From: Dyadobacter alkalitolerans DSM 23607
Lineage (GTDB): Bacteria > Bacteroidota > Bacteroidia > Cytophagales > Spirosomataceae
Reading direction: 5' to 3'
NCBI RefSeq assembly: GCF_000428845.1
Contig: NZ_AUAS01000005.1
Span: 434,001 to 498,000 of the forward strand
DNA: 64,000 nucleotides
Part shown: positions 45,761 through 54,953 of the stretch, one piece after another
Position numbering within the stretch: the stretch's first letter is position 1
How the letters are laid out: each line of letters starts with the position of its first letter
Made by a program: the position numbers and the translations under genes
The notes under the pieces: generated by a model
What the model was told of the DNA's origin: nothing
Seen by the model: the letters and a program-made list of their open reading frames with translations, nothing else
Databases searched by the model: none

Positions 45761-46729
45761 TTATTTGTCCATCTCTATGCCGATCTTGCCATAGAAATTT
45801 TTGTCGCCGGTTTTGTTCTCCAGCAAACTGTGCGCTTTACTGATTTCCGACAACGAAAAGACCTTATTCAGAACTGGTTTCAACTTATTCGTTTCCACGA
45901 GTTTCGTTATCTCATCCAGTTTATTTCTGTTTTGTCGGGTAAATACAAAATGGTAGGTCGCATTTTTTCCCCAGGCATGAATCAGGTTTTGCGGTTTTTC
46001 AATGTCGACTATGGTAACTACCTGCCCTAGTTGACTGAGGATCAACCCGCTATCAGAAAGTGTATTGCCTCCAATGGTGTCAATGACGACATCGACTCCT
46101 TTACCGCCCGTAAGTTGCTGAATAGCGTCGATGTAGTTTTCATTTGCATAGTCGATCACATGATCAGCTCCTAATTCAAGAAGAACTTGATGATGGACTT
46201 TCCTAGCTGTAGTGAAAACGACTGCTCCCATTGCTTTGGCAATCTGAATGGTTAGCATTCCCACGCCACCGGCACCTCCATGGATCAGGACAGTCTGATT
46301 CACCTTTAATTGTGCCCTGGTAACCAGCATTTCCCAAGCCGTACCAGCTGCCAAAGGAAGCGTTGCCGCTTCGAGATGGCTAATGTTTTTAGGTTTCAAA
46401 GCAATGATAGACTCATGGACGCTGTGATACTGGGCATAACTTCCCTGCCCCTTAAAGATTTCAGGCGTGTAGTAAACCTGGTCACCGACCTTGAAATGTT
46501 CTACACCATGACCGACTTCCACTATTTCACCCGAAACATCGTGACCTGTGATGACAGGTAAGGTCAGTTCATTTTTATAATCCCCACGACGCACCTGGTA
46601 GTCCAAAGGGTTAACAGATGTTGCAAAAACTCTGACCAAAACTTCCCCGAAGCCTGGTTTTGGCGTCGGCACGTCCACGATTTCAAAATTGTCGACAGGG
46701 CCGAACTGATTTAAGATTGCTGCTTTCAT
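45761..46729 (-). CDS. Zinc-independent NADP-dependent quinone oxidoreductase (MDR superfamily)
   Basis: A 322-residue medium-chain reductase. The catalytic-domain block VFATSVNPLDYQVRRGDY and the GHDVSGEIVEVG segment are present without the zinc-binding residues of alcohol dehydrogenases. The NADP fold is HGGAGGVGMLTIQIAKAMGA. It probably reduces quinones or alpha,beta-unsaturated carbonyls. A near-palindrome (46746-46761) upstream matches the operator in front of the adjacent ArsR gene, so that regulator should control it. Confidence 0.92.
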   Translation of the reverse strand: MKAAILNQFGPVDNFEIVDVPTPKPGFGEVLVRVFATSVNPLDYQVRRGDYKNELTLPVITGHDVSGEIVEVGHGVEHFKVGDQVYYTPEIFKGQGSYAQYHSVHESIIALKPKNISHLEAATLPLAAGTAWEMLVTRAQLKVNQTVLIHGGAGGVGMLTIQIAKAMGAVVFTTARKVHHQVLLELGADHVIDYANENYIDAIQQLTGGKGVDVVIDTIGGNTLSDSGLILSQLGQVVTIVDIEKPQNLIHAWGKNATYHFVFTRQNRNKLDEITKLVETNKLKPVLNKVFSLSEISKAHSLLENKTGDKNFYGKIGIEMDK

Positions 46730-46745
46730 TTTTGTTTTTAGTTAA

Positions 46746-46761
46746 TTAGGCAAACACCTAA
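46746..46761. promoter_or_regulatory. Operator candidate for the quinone oxidoreductase gene
   Basis: The sequence ttaggcaaacacctaa lies 17 bases before the oxidoreductase start. Extended by two bases on each side its arms aattagg and cctaatt are exactly complementary. It shares ttagg-n6-cctaa with the perfect palindrome upstream of the ArsR gene. Confidence 0.7.
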
Positions 46762-46778
46762 TTTGATATTCAAAAAAA

Positions 46779-47084
46779 TTATAATTTATCTTTAATGTGC
46801 TGTGCTAAATTCTGGATTGATTGCTCATTCCTTTTATAATATGTCCACTGATCCTTTCTTGTGGCGATCAAAATACCGGCGCCAGACATTGCTTTTAAAT
46901 AAACAGATACGGTAGGAACAGACATCCCTGCTTTTTTTGCAATGTCAGAAACACATACACCTAAGTCCGGCGAATAGTCGGCTAGCTCCTCGGCAGGAAA
47001 GTGCGCAAAAGGCTCTTTTAACCATTCCAGAATGTTTAACCGGGTCTGATTTGATAATGACTTAATAACTTCTAATAGTATCAT
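46779..47084 (-). CDS. ArsR family transcriptional regulator paired with the quinone oxidoreductase
   Basis: A 101-residue winged-helix protein. The N-terminal segment KSLSNQTRLNILEWLKEP is typical, and the recognition helix is in KAGMSVPTVSVYLKAMSGAG. One cysteine (GVCVSDIAKK) precedes the recognition helix and might be a redox sensor; metal sites are not obvious. A perfect 16-bp palindrome lies 10 bases upstream of its start, and a matching site precedes the oxidoreductase gene, which predicts autoregulation and control of that gene. Confidence 0.92.
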   Translation of the reverse strand: MILLEVIKSLSNQTRLNILEWLKEPFAHFPAEELADYSPDLGVCVSDIAKKAGMSVPTVSVYLKAMSGAGILIATRKDQWTYYKRNEQSIQNLAQHIKDKL

Positions 47085-47093
47085 AATGTAAAG

Positions 47094-47109
47094 TTAGGTA
47101 ATTACCTAA
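47094..47109. promoter_or_regulatory. Perfect palindromic operator of the ArsR regulator
   Basis: The 16-mer ttaggtaattacctaa is a perfect palindrome ten bases before the regulator start. The same half-site ttagg/cctaa with the same spacing occurs at 46746. Confidence 0.8.
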
Positions 47110-47356
47110 ATACCTACAAGCCTTTTCGACCTTTTTTATAAAAATAACTTTCGATTTGCAATTTATGCTTGATCAGAGATGCTTCTGAAATCCAAACCAC
47201 ATCTGATATGGAAGATTACAAGCCCTGTACATGCTGTTTTTGCTGAATTAAGAGAGAGGCCCAATAGCCGAGACAACCCAGGCAAGCAATTGTTATCAGC
47301 TGTTTGAACAAAGTAATTCAGGACTTTTAAACAAAGCCTGACAATTATTTGCAGGG

Positions 47357-47364
47357 TACATTTG
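47357..47364 (+). promoter_or_regulatory. Candidate Bacteroidota -7 box before the SDR fragment
   Basis: The octamer tacatttg matches TAnnTTTG and lies 25 bases before the ATG at 47389. No -33 element is clear. Confidence 0.45.
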
Positions 47365-47388
47365 TATCATAATCTTGAAAATAAGAAA

Positions 47389-47583
47389 ATGAACAAGTTG
47401 AAGAATGTGATGATTACCGGGGCGGCTGGTGGCTTTGGTACTGTTATCATCGACGACCTATTGCAGCGGATTATAATTAACGGGTGCAATGCGCGATGCA
47501 GGTGGCAGGAACAAGCAGGCGGCACTTTTCAGAACAGGCCTAGTTCTAGTTTTACATTTAAATGCGCCTATTTGGGTGATTGA
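47389..47583 (+). pseudogene. Frameshifted, truncated short-chain dehydrogenase (SDR) remnant
   Basis: The first 26 residues read MNKLKNVMITGAAGGFGTVI, then IDDLLQ, the N-terminal NAD-binding strand and glycine motif of an SDR. A frameshift near 47465-47485 follows; in another frame the sequence continues AMRDAGGRNKQAALF, which fits the next part of an SDR. Homology ends near 47530. The rest of the enzyme, including the YxxxK site, is missing. The promoter-like box upstream is still present. Confidence 0.75.
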
Positions 47584-47597
47584 CGGTTCGACTCCGG

Positions 47598-50500
47598 TTA
47601 GGTTGACCAAACCGAACTATCCAGCGAATCTGCCCTATATTTGCCGGAAGCCTTCTTGCCATATTCCTTTGGCGTAACCCCGAACTCCTCACGGAAGCAT
47701 TTGGAGAAGTATGAGAGATTCGAGAAGCCTACATCGTACATCACTTCGGACACATTGCCTTCATTATTTTCCAGGAGAAGAGAAGCCTTTTTAATGCGGT
47801 ATTTCTTAATGATCTCGTTGGCAGAAAATTGGGTTAAAGTTTTCAGTTTGCGGGACAAATGCGCTGAGCTCATGCCCATTTCCGATGCCAACACTTCAAC
47901 ATTGAAGTCGGGATCGGAGATGTGCACTTCAACGATACTCATCACTTTTTTGACAAACTTCTCATCCACATTTTCCCTGCCATCTTCCGCTCCCGGGGTT
48001 ATGATCAGGTTTTGACGGACATAGGTGCTCATTTCTTCCTTACGCTGCAAAAGATTGCTGATCTGCGCATCGAGGAGTTCTATGTCAAATGGTTTGGTAA
48101 TGTAAGCGTCGGCGCCGATCCTGATTCCTTCGATTTTCTGTGAGGTCAAACTCCGGGCGGTGAGCAGTATCACTGCCGTGCGGCTGGTCTTGGGATTGCT
48201 TTTAAGCATTTTACAGAATGTCAGACCGTCCATAACCGGCATCATTACGTCTGAAATAATCACGTCCGGCAGGAACTGGATGGCCTTCCGCAGACCTTCC
48301 TCTCCATCGCCTGCGACCACAAAACGATATTTATCTTGGAGCGTAAGGCGGATGAAATCGACCATATCCGGGTTGTCTTCCACGATCATCACAAGTGATT
48401 TATCAGCATCGGAATGCACCGTTTCGTACACTTCTGTATTTTGAGATTTCCCCTCGAACATCGGATATGAATCCGGCCCAACACGTTCCACGGCCAGCTG
48501 CTCGGCATTTCCTTTTGGAAGCAAAATTGTGAAAATACTGCCTTTCCCCGGCTCACTTTCGAGCCGTATCTCCCCGCCGTGCATTTTCACATATTCCAGC
48601 GTGAGTGCCAGCCCGATCCCCGACCCCATCTCGCGCTTTCTGGATTCGGCAGTCTGGTAAAAGCGTTCAAAAATGCGTTTTTGATCTTCGGCTGAAATGC
48701 CTACGCCCGTGTCGGAAATGCCAATTTGTAATGCGAAACCACCGGGATTTTCGTCGCTTATAATCTGAACGTCGAAAGCGACATGACCACCTTTTGGCGT
48801 GAACTTGAATGCATTTGAGAGGAGATTCAACACGATCGTTTCAATCTTTTCAGCGTCGGCAAATAGCGCAAATTCAGGTGTGTCGCTGGTGAATGTGTAG
48901 TCGACCTCGTGCCTGGCTGCTTTGTCGGCAAAATGCGAGTAGAGCTCCCGCAGCAAGCCAATGATCTCAATCTTAGACGTATTGAGATACAATTTATCTT
49001 CCTGCATCTTCTTGAAGTCCAGCACCTGGTTCACAACACGCAGCAAGCGATGCGAATTCTTTTCGGCCAGCGAGATCAGCTTGAAATTGTCAGCATCCAG
49101 CTTTCCATTCCGCATGATCTGGTGAATGGGAGGCAGTATCAGGCTGATCGGGGTGCGCAGCTCGTGGGAAATATTTGTAAAAAACTGCTCTTTGGTTTGC
49201 TCTATTTCCTCGGCGTGGGCAATTTCCAGCTTACTAATTTTCAGTTCGTTTTCGAGCTTAATCCTGCCCGAATAGATCTTCAATGCAACGTAAACGCCCG
49301 CAGCAATCAACATTACGTACAAAGCCAAAAACCCTTTGCTCAACAGCAATGGCGGATTAATGGTGATTTTCGTCGCGCTTATTTCGTTGCTCCAAATCCC
49401 ATTATTATTGGTGCCCCTCACCTTAAAAGTGTACGTTCCGGGCGAGAGGTTCGAGTATACTGCGAAGTTTTTATTGCCTGATGTTGTCGTCCAGTTTTCG
49501 TCGGCACCTTCCAGCTTGTAGGAATACGTGTTCATTTCCGGTTGCCAGAAATGCAGTGCGGCAAATTTCAATTCCAGCGAGCGCTGTCCATAATCGAGCT
49601 CTATTTTAGACTTATAGGAAATATCCCGATCCAGAATCACGCGGTCACCTACTTTTTCACCGATTTCCACTTTCTTGTTATTGAGCAATAAATCGGTCAA
49701 AACTACCCTGGGCTGATAACCATTTGGAATCGCCTTTTCTGGGGAGAATGAGATATAGCCATTGTCTCCGCCAAAAAACAACTCACCGGAAGCCGATCTT
49801 CCCACGCAACCCGCGTAGAAACTCTTAATGGGGAGATTTTTATTGAGCGGGTAAAATTCTACTCTACCGCTTGCAGGTGTAAACTTTTCCAGTGCCGTAT
49901 TGGTCGCAACCCAAATGTTGCCCTTTTGATCTTCCGTGATGGTCGCCCTGGCCATGTTATGGTTCGGGATGGCGTGAAAAGTTGCTTTGTTTGTGGAAGG
50001 GACATATTCAACCAGTCCATTCTCCGTGGCAGCCCAGATGCTTCCGCTTTTGGATTTAAAAAAGCTGCTCACCGTTTTGCGATCCGCTACTTGCGCAAAA
50101 GGAAGGATTTTTTTCTTTACACCGTTTACCAGATCCAGCCGAAAAAGCTCGTCAAACTCAATCAGCCAGAGCGATTCTTTGTCTGACAGAAACTGATCGG
50201 TCTCAGCTTTTGACACCAGCTGGAAATGCAGGTCTTTAACATTCTCCAAACTTTTCGTCGATTTGAAAATGCCGCCCTCCCAGGTTCCCACGAGCAATGT
50301 TCCGTCGGGAGTCTCTACAAAATTGTTGATGTAATTGGAAGCCAGTCCATTATTTTGACCGGCGGTAATCGTTTCCATTCTCTGCTTCGCATCATCCCAA
50401 ACGTGGATGCCCGCAACAGTTCCGATCCAGATGCGTTCATCCCGATCTTCATGCAAGACGGTCACATTATTGATCATCAGACGGCCTGGCCCGGGCGACT

Positions 50501-51677
50501 CAATGCTAAATTTTCGGCTTTGATCGGTCTTGGGATCAAAACGAATAACGCCGTGCAGTGTGCCGATCCAGTAAATTCCTTTCTTGCTAACCAGAAAAGA
50601 CTTCACCTGACTTCCAATCGTCTGCCCGCCAACCTGCTGCATCACATGATGGTATTCGTACAGATTATCCATTTGGTTTACCTTACTGATCCCGTTGGAC
50701 GTTACAAACCAAACCACACCCGCCCGATCTTCAAATATCTGCCAGATCACATTGTTGGCAATCGAGTAAGGCGATTGCGGATTGTGAAAATAGCGCTCAG
50801 TGGTGTTGTTGACGGGGTTATATATGTTCAAACCAAAATCGGTGCCGAGCCAGATTTTATTGTCATTGCCCGTATAAATGGCCTTGACAACCTGATTACT
50901 CAGTTTCGTTTGCTCATTCAGATTTTCATGCGCTCCGGTGACGATATTGAAGCGGCAAAGGCCGGTTTCCGTGCCCACCCAGATCAGCGAATCATTTCCT
51001 GCGACTGGTTTAATGTCACAAATGAGGTTGTTCTGAACATTGGGAGCACCTTTTCTTTTCAGATTAAAGGCTTCAAATGTGGTTGTTTTGGGATCGAGTC
51101 TGTTAAGCTGGTCGTAAGTGCCGATCCATAATATGCCGTTTTTGTCTTGATATATCGTGCGGATCGTGTTGTGGCTGAGCTTGCTGTTTTGCGTGGTTAA
51201 TGTTGTGAATGTTCCATTATTCGGGTTGTATTTGATCAGCCCGGTCATGGTCCCGATCCAGAGGTTGCCATTTTTATCTTTCGAAAAGCAACGTATGTTG
51301 GTATGCGTTCCGGTGGGGATGCGGGTAATTTTAAATGTGATCGTATTGATTTTGCTCAACCCATTCACGCTCCCGATCCAAAGATCGTCGCCATCCGCGT
51401 AAACACTCTGGACGCCGTTGCTGGGAATGGAGTTTGGTGTGCCGTCTTTCTTGAAAATCCTGAAATGATAGCCGTCGTACCGGGCCAGGCCGTCGCCAGT
51501 GGCGATCCAGATGAAGTGATTGCGGTCTTGTGCAACCGCATTGATCAGGTTGGTGGGTAAGCCCTCGCTAACAGAAAGTGTACTGAAAAATTTCTCCTGC
51601 CCATGCGAAGAAAGGTACGCCAGCATTAAAAAGAATACAATCCCCCACGTTCTGTTTATCCTACCGACCCGACACAT
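47598..51677 (-). CDS. Hybrid two-component system sensor/regulator of the SusCD locus
   Basis: I choose 51677 (MCRVGRINRTWGIVFFLM) as start because it gives an N-terminal signal-like helix; the longest frame starts 57 bases earlier. The protein has two seven-bladed Reg_prop propellers (residues about 30-700), a Y_Y_Y domain, a transmembrane helix, a HisKA domain with the acceptor histidine near residue 838 (NISHELRTPISL), an HATPase domain, a receiver with aspartate near 1142 (VIISDVMMPVMDGL) and a C-terminal AraC-type DNA-binding domain. Such proteins detect an oligosaccharide in the periplasm and activate the neighbouring locus. It is divergent from susC, so the 169-base interval should hold both promoters. 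Confidence 0.95.
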   Translation of the reverse strand: MCRVGRINRTWGIVFFLMLAYLSSHGQEKFFSTLSVSEGLPTNLINAVAQDRNHFIWIATGDGLARYDGYHFRIFKKDGTPNSIPSNGVQSVYADGDDLWIGSVNGLSKINTITFKITRIPTGTHTNIRCFSKDKNGNLWIGTMTGLIKYNPNNGTFTTLTTQNSKLSHNTIRTIYQDKNGILWIGTYDQLNRLDPKTTTFEAFNLKRKGAPNVQNNLICDIKPVAGNDSLIWVGTETGLCRFNIVTGAHENLNEQTKLSNQVVKAIYTGNDNKIWLGTDFGLNIYNPVNNTTERYFHNPQSPYSIANNVIWQIFEDRAGVVWFVTSNGISKVNQMDNLYEYHHVMQQVGGQTIGSQVKSFLVSKKGIYWIGTLHGVIRFDPKTDQSRKFSIESPGPGRLMINNVTVLHEDRDERIWIGTVAGIHVWDDAKQRMETITAGQNNGLASNYINNFVETPDGTLLVGTWEGGIFKSTKSLENVKDLHFQLVSKAETDQFLSDKESLWLIEFDELFRLDLVNGVKKKILPFAQVADRKTVSSFFKSKSGSIWAATENGLVEYVPSTNKATFHAIPNHNMARATITEDQKGNIWVATNTALEKFTPASGRVEFYPLNKNLPIKSFYAGCVGRSASGELFFGGDNGYISFSPEKAIPNGYQPRVVLTDLLLNNKKVEIGEKVGDRVILDRDISYKSKIELDYGQRSLELKFAALHFWQPEMNTYSYKLEGADENWTTTSGNKNFAVYSNLSPGTYTFKVRGTNNNGIWSNEISATKITINPPLLLSKGFLALYVMLIAAGVYVALKIYSGRIKLENELKISKLEIAHAEEIEQTKEQFFTNISHELRTPISLILPPIHQIMRNGKLDADNFKLISLAEKNSHRLLRVVNQVLDFKKMQEDKLYLNTSKIEIIGLLRELYSHFADKAARHEVDYTFTSDTPEFALFADAEKIETIVLNLLSNAFKFTPKGGHVAFDVQIISDENPGGFALQIGISDTGVGISAEDQKRIFERFYQTAESRKREMGSGIGLALTLEYVKMHGGEIRLESEPGKGSIFTILLPKGNAEQLAVERVGPDSYPMFEGKSQNTEVYETVHSDADKSLVMIVEDNPDMVDFIRLTLQDKYRFVVAGDGEEGLRKAIQFLPDVIISDVMMPVMDGLTFCKMLKSNPKTSRTAVILLTARSLTSQKIEGIRIGADAYITKPFDIELLDAQISNLLQRKEEMSTYVRQNLIITPGAEDGRENVDEKFVKKVMSIVEVHISDPDFNVEVLASEMGMSSAHLSRKLKTLTQFSANEIIKKYRIKKASLLLENNEGNVSEVMYDVGFSNLSYFSKCFREEFGVTPKEYGKKASGKYRADSLDSSVWST

Positions 51678-51846
51678 TCTCTTTTCGCGTGAAAACTGAC
51701 TTTTTGAACAAAAAATATAATAAATACCAGACAAATATCAGAAAATTATCGCTTTCCGTCAGATTATTTCTAATCGAAGTTGGGCGGTGAATCTACCTTG
51801 CAACCATGAATTATAATGTAAAATATAAACTTAATCCATCAATTCC

Positions 51847-54800
51847 ATGAAGAAAATATTACTGCTTTTGCAGATTTTCCTAATGACTTCCTGCACAGTG
51901 CTCTTGGCGCAGCAGACGGTTATCAAAGGAAAAGTGACTGACAACATGGGAGGCGGCCTCCCCGGCGTGAACGTGGTTTTGAAAGGAAACACGAGCGGAA
52001 CATCCACCGACCAGAATGGCGATTATTCGCTGGCTCTTCCAAACGGCGCGACCGGGGAGCAAACGCTTGTTTTTTCTTTTATAGGGTATATCAAACAGGA
52101 AATCGCAATCGCGAACCGGACTGTGATCGATGTAAAATTGCTGGTAGACACGCAAAACCTGGATGAGGTTGTCGTTGTCGGATATGGAACGACCGCCAAG
52201 AAAAACCTGACTACGGCTATCTCGAAAGTTGATCCTACGAAAATTCCAACATCGGCCAACAACAATGTATCCGAGCTGCTTTTTGGTCGTGCGGCGGGTT
52301 TGCAAATTACACAACAAAGTTCGCAGCCTGGCGGCAACATTTCGGTATCGATTCGTGGGAAAGGCAACCCCTTGCTGGTTATTGACGGCGTGGTGTATCC
52401 GGGAAATAGCATGGAGCCAGGCAACGGTTCCGTTGAAATGCAGGGCGTTAACCGCGGCGGATTAGCTGGCTTGAACCCTAACGACATTGAGTCAATCGAA
52501 TTTTTGAAAGATGCAAGTGCGGCCATTTACGGCGTATCTGCGGCAAATGGTGTAATGATCATTACCACCAAAAAAGGGAAAGCGGGCCGTATGAGTGTGA
52601 GCTATGACGGCAATCGCTCTTTTTCAAGGAATATGCCGTATCTGAAACCGTTGAGTGCATCGGATTATATGCTCTATTTCAATCAGTTGAGCAAAGACAA
52701 ATACCAGGCAGACCGCAATATGGCGCCGTTCGGAAATGTGCCTGCGGATTTGAGCGGCTACACAGATAAATTCACCGATGAACAAATACGCAACGCGGGA
52801 GAAGGAACGGACTGGCTTGGAGAGGTTTTGCGGCCGGGAAGCATTGACAACCACAATGTAAGCGTCAATGGTGGCACCGAGAAGGCTACTTACTTTTTTT
52901 CCGGCAACTATTTCAACCAGGTTGGGTCCATGAAGAAGTCGGATCTGACGCGTTTCTCGGGCAGGCTGAATGTGAATTTTGTATTAAGCAAGATATTCAG
53001 GCTGAATGTGAATGTAAATGCAAACCGCAATGCGTATTCCAATCCACAGGCGGGCTGGCAAACGGGCGGCTCTGGAACGCAGGGCTTTAACGCATTACAG
53101 GCTGCATTGGCATACCCTTCCTCTGTTCCGGTTTATAATGCAGACGGCACATACAGCCAATTTGCAATCACCGGCAATCCGGTTTCGCTGCTCGATATCA
53201 AGGATAAAACCAAAGCACAGGGCTTGCTGGCCAATACATCGCTTGACATTGACATTATCCCAAACACACTGACCGCCAAATTGCTGTATGGTAATAACAG
53301 CGAAAATTCGATTCGTGATTTTTACATTCCCGTCACGGTTTTCTGGGGGCAACTCTACAAAGCACGGGCTTCGCTAGCCCAAACGCGCAGGCAGAATCAG
53401 ACGATGGAAGCAACCGTTTCTTACAAAAAATCATTTGGCGACTGGCTTAATCTGGATGTTGTGACGGGCGTGGGTCAATACCTGGAAGATTTCTCAGGTT
53501 TCAGTGTAGAAACATCGGATATGCAGGATGCGATCAATACCGACAACCTGGCCTCTGCTACGGGTCCGAAAGTCATTGGTTCTTACCGGGGAGTCAATAA
53601 GCTTCGCTCATTCTTTATCCGCAGCAATTTCGATTTTCTGGATCGTTACCTGCTTTCGCTTACCGTTCGCCGCGATGGTGCGGATAAGTTTTTCCCGGAC
53701 AATAAATACCAGTATTTTCCTTCTGTTTCTGCGGGCTGGAAGATCAATAATGAGGCATTTATGCAAGGTATTCCGACGATCAGCACATTAAAGCTCCGCG
53801 CGAGCTATGGTATGACCGGCGAACGCCCGGGCAGCGTTGCTTACGGTGCTTATGGCGCTGATCCTAATGCGGTTACATTCAACAATGGCTCGGCGGTTTA
53901 TTTCCCATATCGCCTCACAGCATTTGATAACCCCAACCTGCGCTGGCCGATCACCAAGACGTTTAATGCAGGTCTGGATTTTGGTTTGTTCAAGGAGCGT
54001 ATCACTGGTTCGGTAGATGTTTTTACAGAAAACCGCACCCGTCTGTTAAGCAGTGCCACAACCCAGCAATTGTCCATCATTTCAACTTCTCCCATCAATG
54101 GAGGACATCAGCGGCGCAAAGGTTTTGAATTCAGCATTAATTCGGAGAATTTAAAGACCAAGAATTTCAGTTGGAACACCACATTGAATGTGACGCATTT
54201 TACAAACCGCTGGGTAGAGCGTTTTCCGAATGATCCTCCGGCGCAGTATGGCCGTGTGAATGATCCGGTGGGCGGCGATATTATTTATGTGTATCAAACG
54301 AATGGCATTTTGCAGGCTGGGCAGGAAGTGCCTGCCTGGCAGCCCGCATCGGCAAGTAAGCCTGGCAACCCCATTTTTGTCGATAACAACGGAGACGGAA
54401 AGCTGGATTTCAATGATGTAAAAAGCTACTCGGGCATCCCCAAAGCGATCGTCGGATTTGGTAACAACTTCACTTACGGCAAGTTTGACCTAAGCGTGTT
54501 TTTCTACGGACAATATGGTGCGTGGGGCAATGACTTCACTACGCTATGGGGTGACCCGGTCAGCTTGCTATCCAGCAACCAAAGTGGAACAGAGCGGATC
54601 AAAGATGCTTGGAGCACGTCCAATCCAGACGGAACGCTGCCTGGCGCAGCCTATAATGAAGGGGCGATCGCATTGGATGCCGGGCTTGATACACGGCTTG
54701 TAAAAAGGGATTTTCTTCGCTGCCGGAACATTACATTGGGCTACACCATCAATTCAGGTGGTTTGACCAAATATGTGAAGAGCCTGCGGGTTTTCGCGGA

Positions 54801-54933
54801 TGTGCAAAACGCGTTCATTCTGACAGGTTTCAAAGGCGTCGATCCGGAGATTCAGGCGAGCTCTATCAAAGGCGGACCAGCTCCTTACCCGATGGTGAGA
54901 ACCGTATCTCTTGGTCTGCGGGCTAATTTTTAA
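51847..54933 (+). CDS. SusC/RagA family TonB-linked outer-membrane transporter
   Basis: A 1028-residue protein. After the signal peptide come a carboxypeptidase-regulatory-like domain (VIKGKVTDNMGGGLPGVNVV), the TonB box region (LDEVVVVGYG), a plug domain (SIRGKGNPLLVIDGVVYPG) and a 22-strand barrel. No intact N-terminal STN domain is seen. It imports oligosaccharides together with the SusD lipoprotein encoded 20 bases downstream. The divergent hybrid sensor should control it. Confidence 0.96.
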   Translation: MKKILLLLQIFLMTSCTVLLAQQTVIKGKVTDNMGGGLPGVNVVLKGNTSGTSTDQNGDYSLALPNGATGEQTLVFSFIGYIKQEIAIANRTVIDVKLLVDTQNLDEVVVVGYGTTAKKNLTTAISKVDPTKIPTSANNNVSELLFGRAAGLQITQQSSQPGGNISVSIRGKGNPLLVIDGVVYPGNSMEPGNGSVEMQGVNRGGLAGLNPNDIESIEFLKDASAAIYGVSAANGVMIITTKKGKAGRMSVSYDGNRSFSRNMPYLKPLSASDYMLYFNQLSKDKYQADRNMAPFGNVPADLSGYTDKFTDEQIRNAGEGTDWLGEVLRPGSIDNHNVSVNGGTEKATYFFSGNYFNQVGSMKKSDLTRFSGRLNVNFVLSKIFRLNVNVNANRNAYSNPQAGWQTGGSGTQGFNALQAALAYPSSVPVYNADGTYSQFAITGNPVSLLDIKDKTKAQGLLANTSLDIDIIPNTLTAKLLYGNNSENSIRDFYIPVTVFWGQLYKARASLAQTRRQNQTMEATVSYKKSFGDWLNLDVVTGVGQYLEDFSGFSVETSDMQDAINTDNLASATGPKVIGSYRGVNKLRSFFIRSNFDFLDRYLLSLTVRRDGADKFFPDNKYQYFPSVSAGWKINNEAFMQGIPTISTLKLRASYGMTGERPGSVAYGAYGADPNAVTFNNGSAVYFPYRLTAFDNPNLRWPITKTFNAGLDFGLFKERITGSVDVFTENRTRLLSSATTQQLSIISTSPINGGHQRRKGFEFSINSENLKTKNFSWNTTLNVTHFTNRWVERFPNDPPAQYGRVNDPVGGDIIYVYQTNGILQAGQEVPAWQPASASKPGNPIFVDNNGDGKLDFNDVKSYSGIPKAIVGFGNNFTYGKFDLSVFFYGQYGAWGNDFTTLWGDPVSLLSSNQSGTERIKDAWSTSNPDGTLPGAAYNEGAIALDAGLDTRLVKRDFLRCRNITLGYTINSGGLTKYVKSLRVFADVQNAFILTGFKGVDPEIQASSIKGGPAPYPMVRTVSLGLRANF

Positions 54934-54953
54934 CATTCGACATCCAAAATCAC

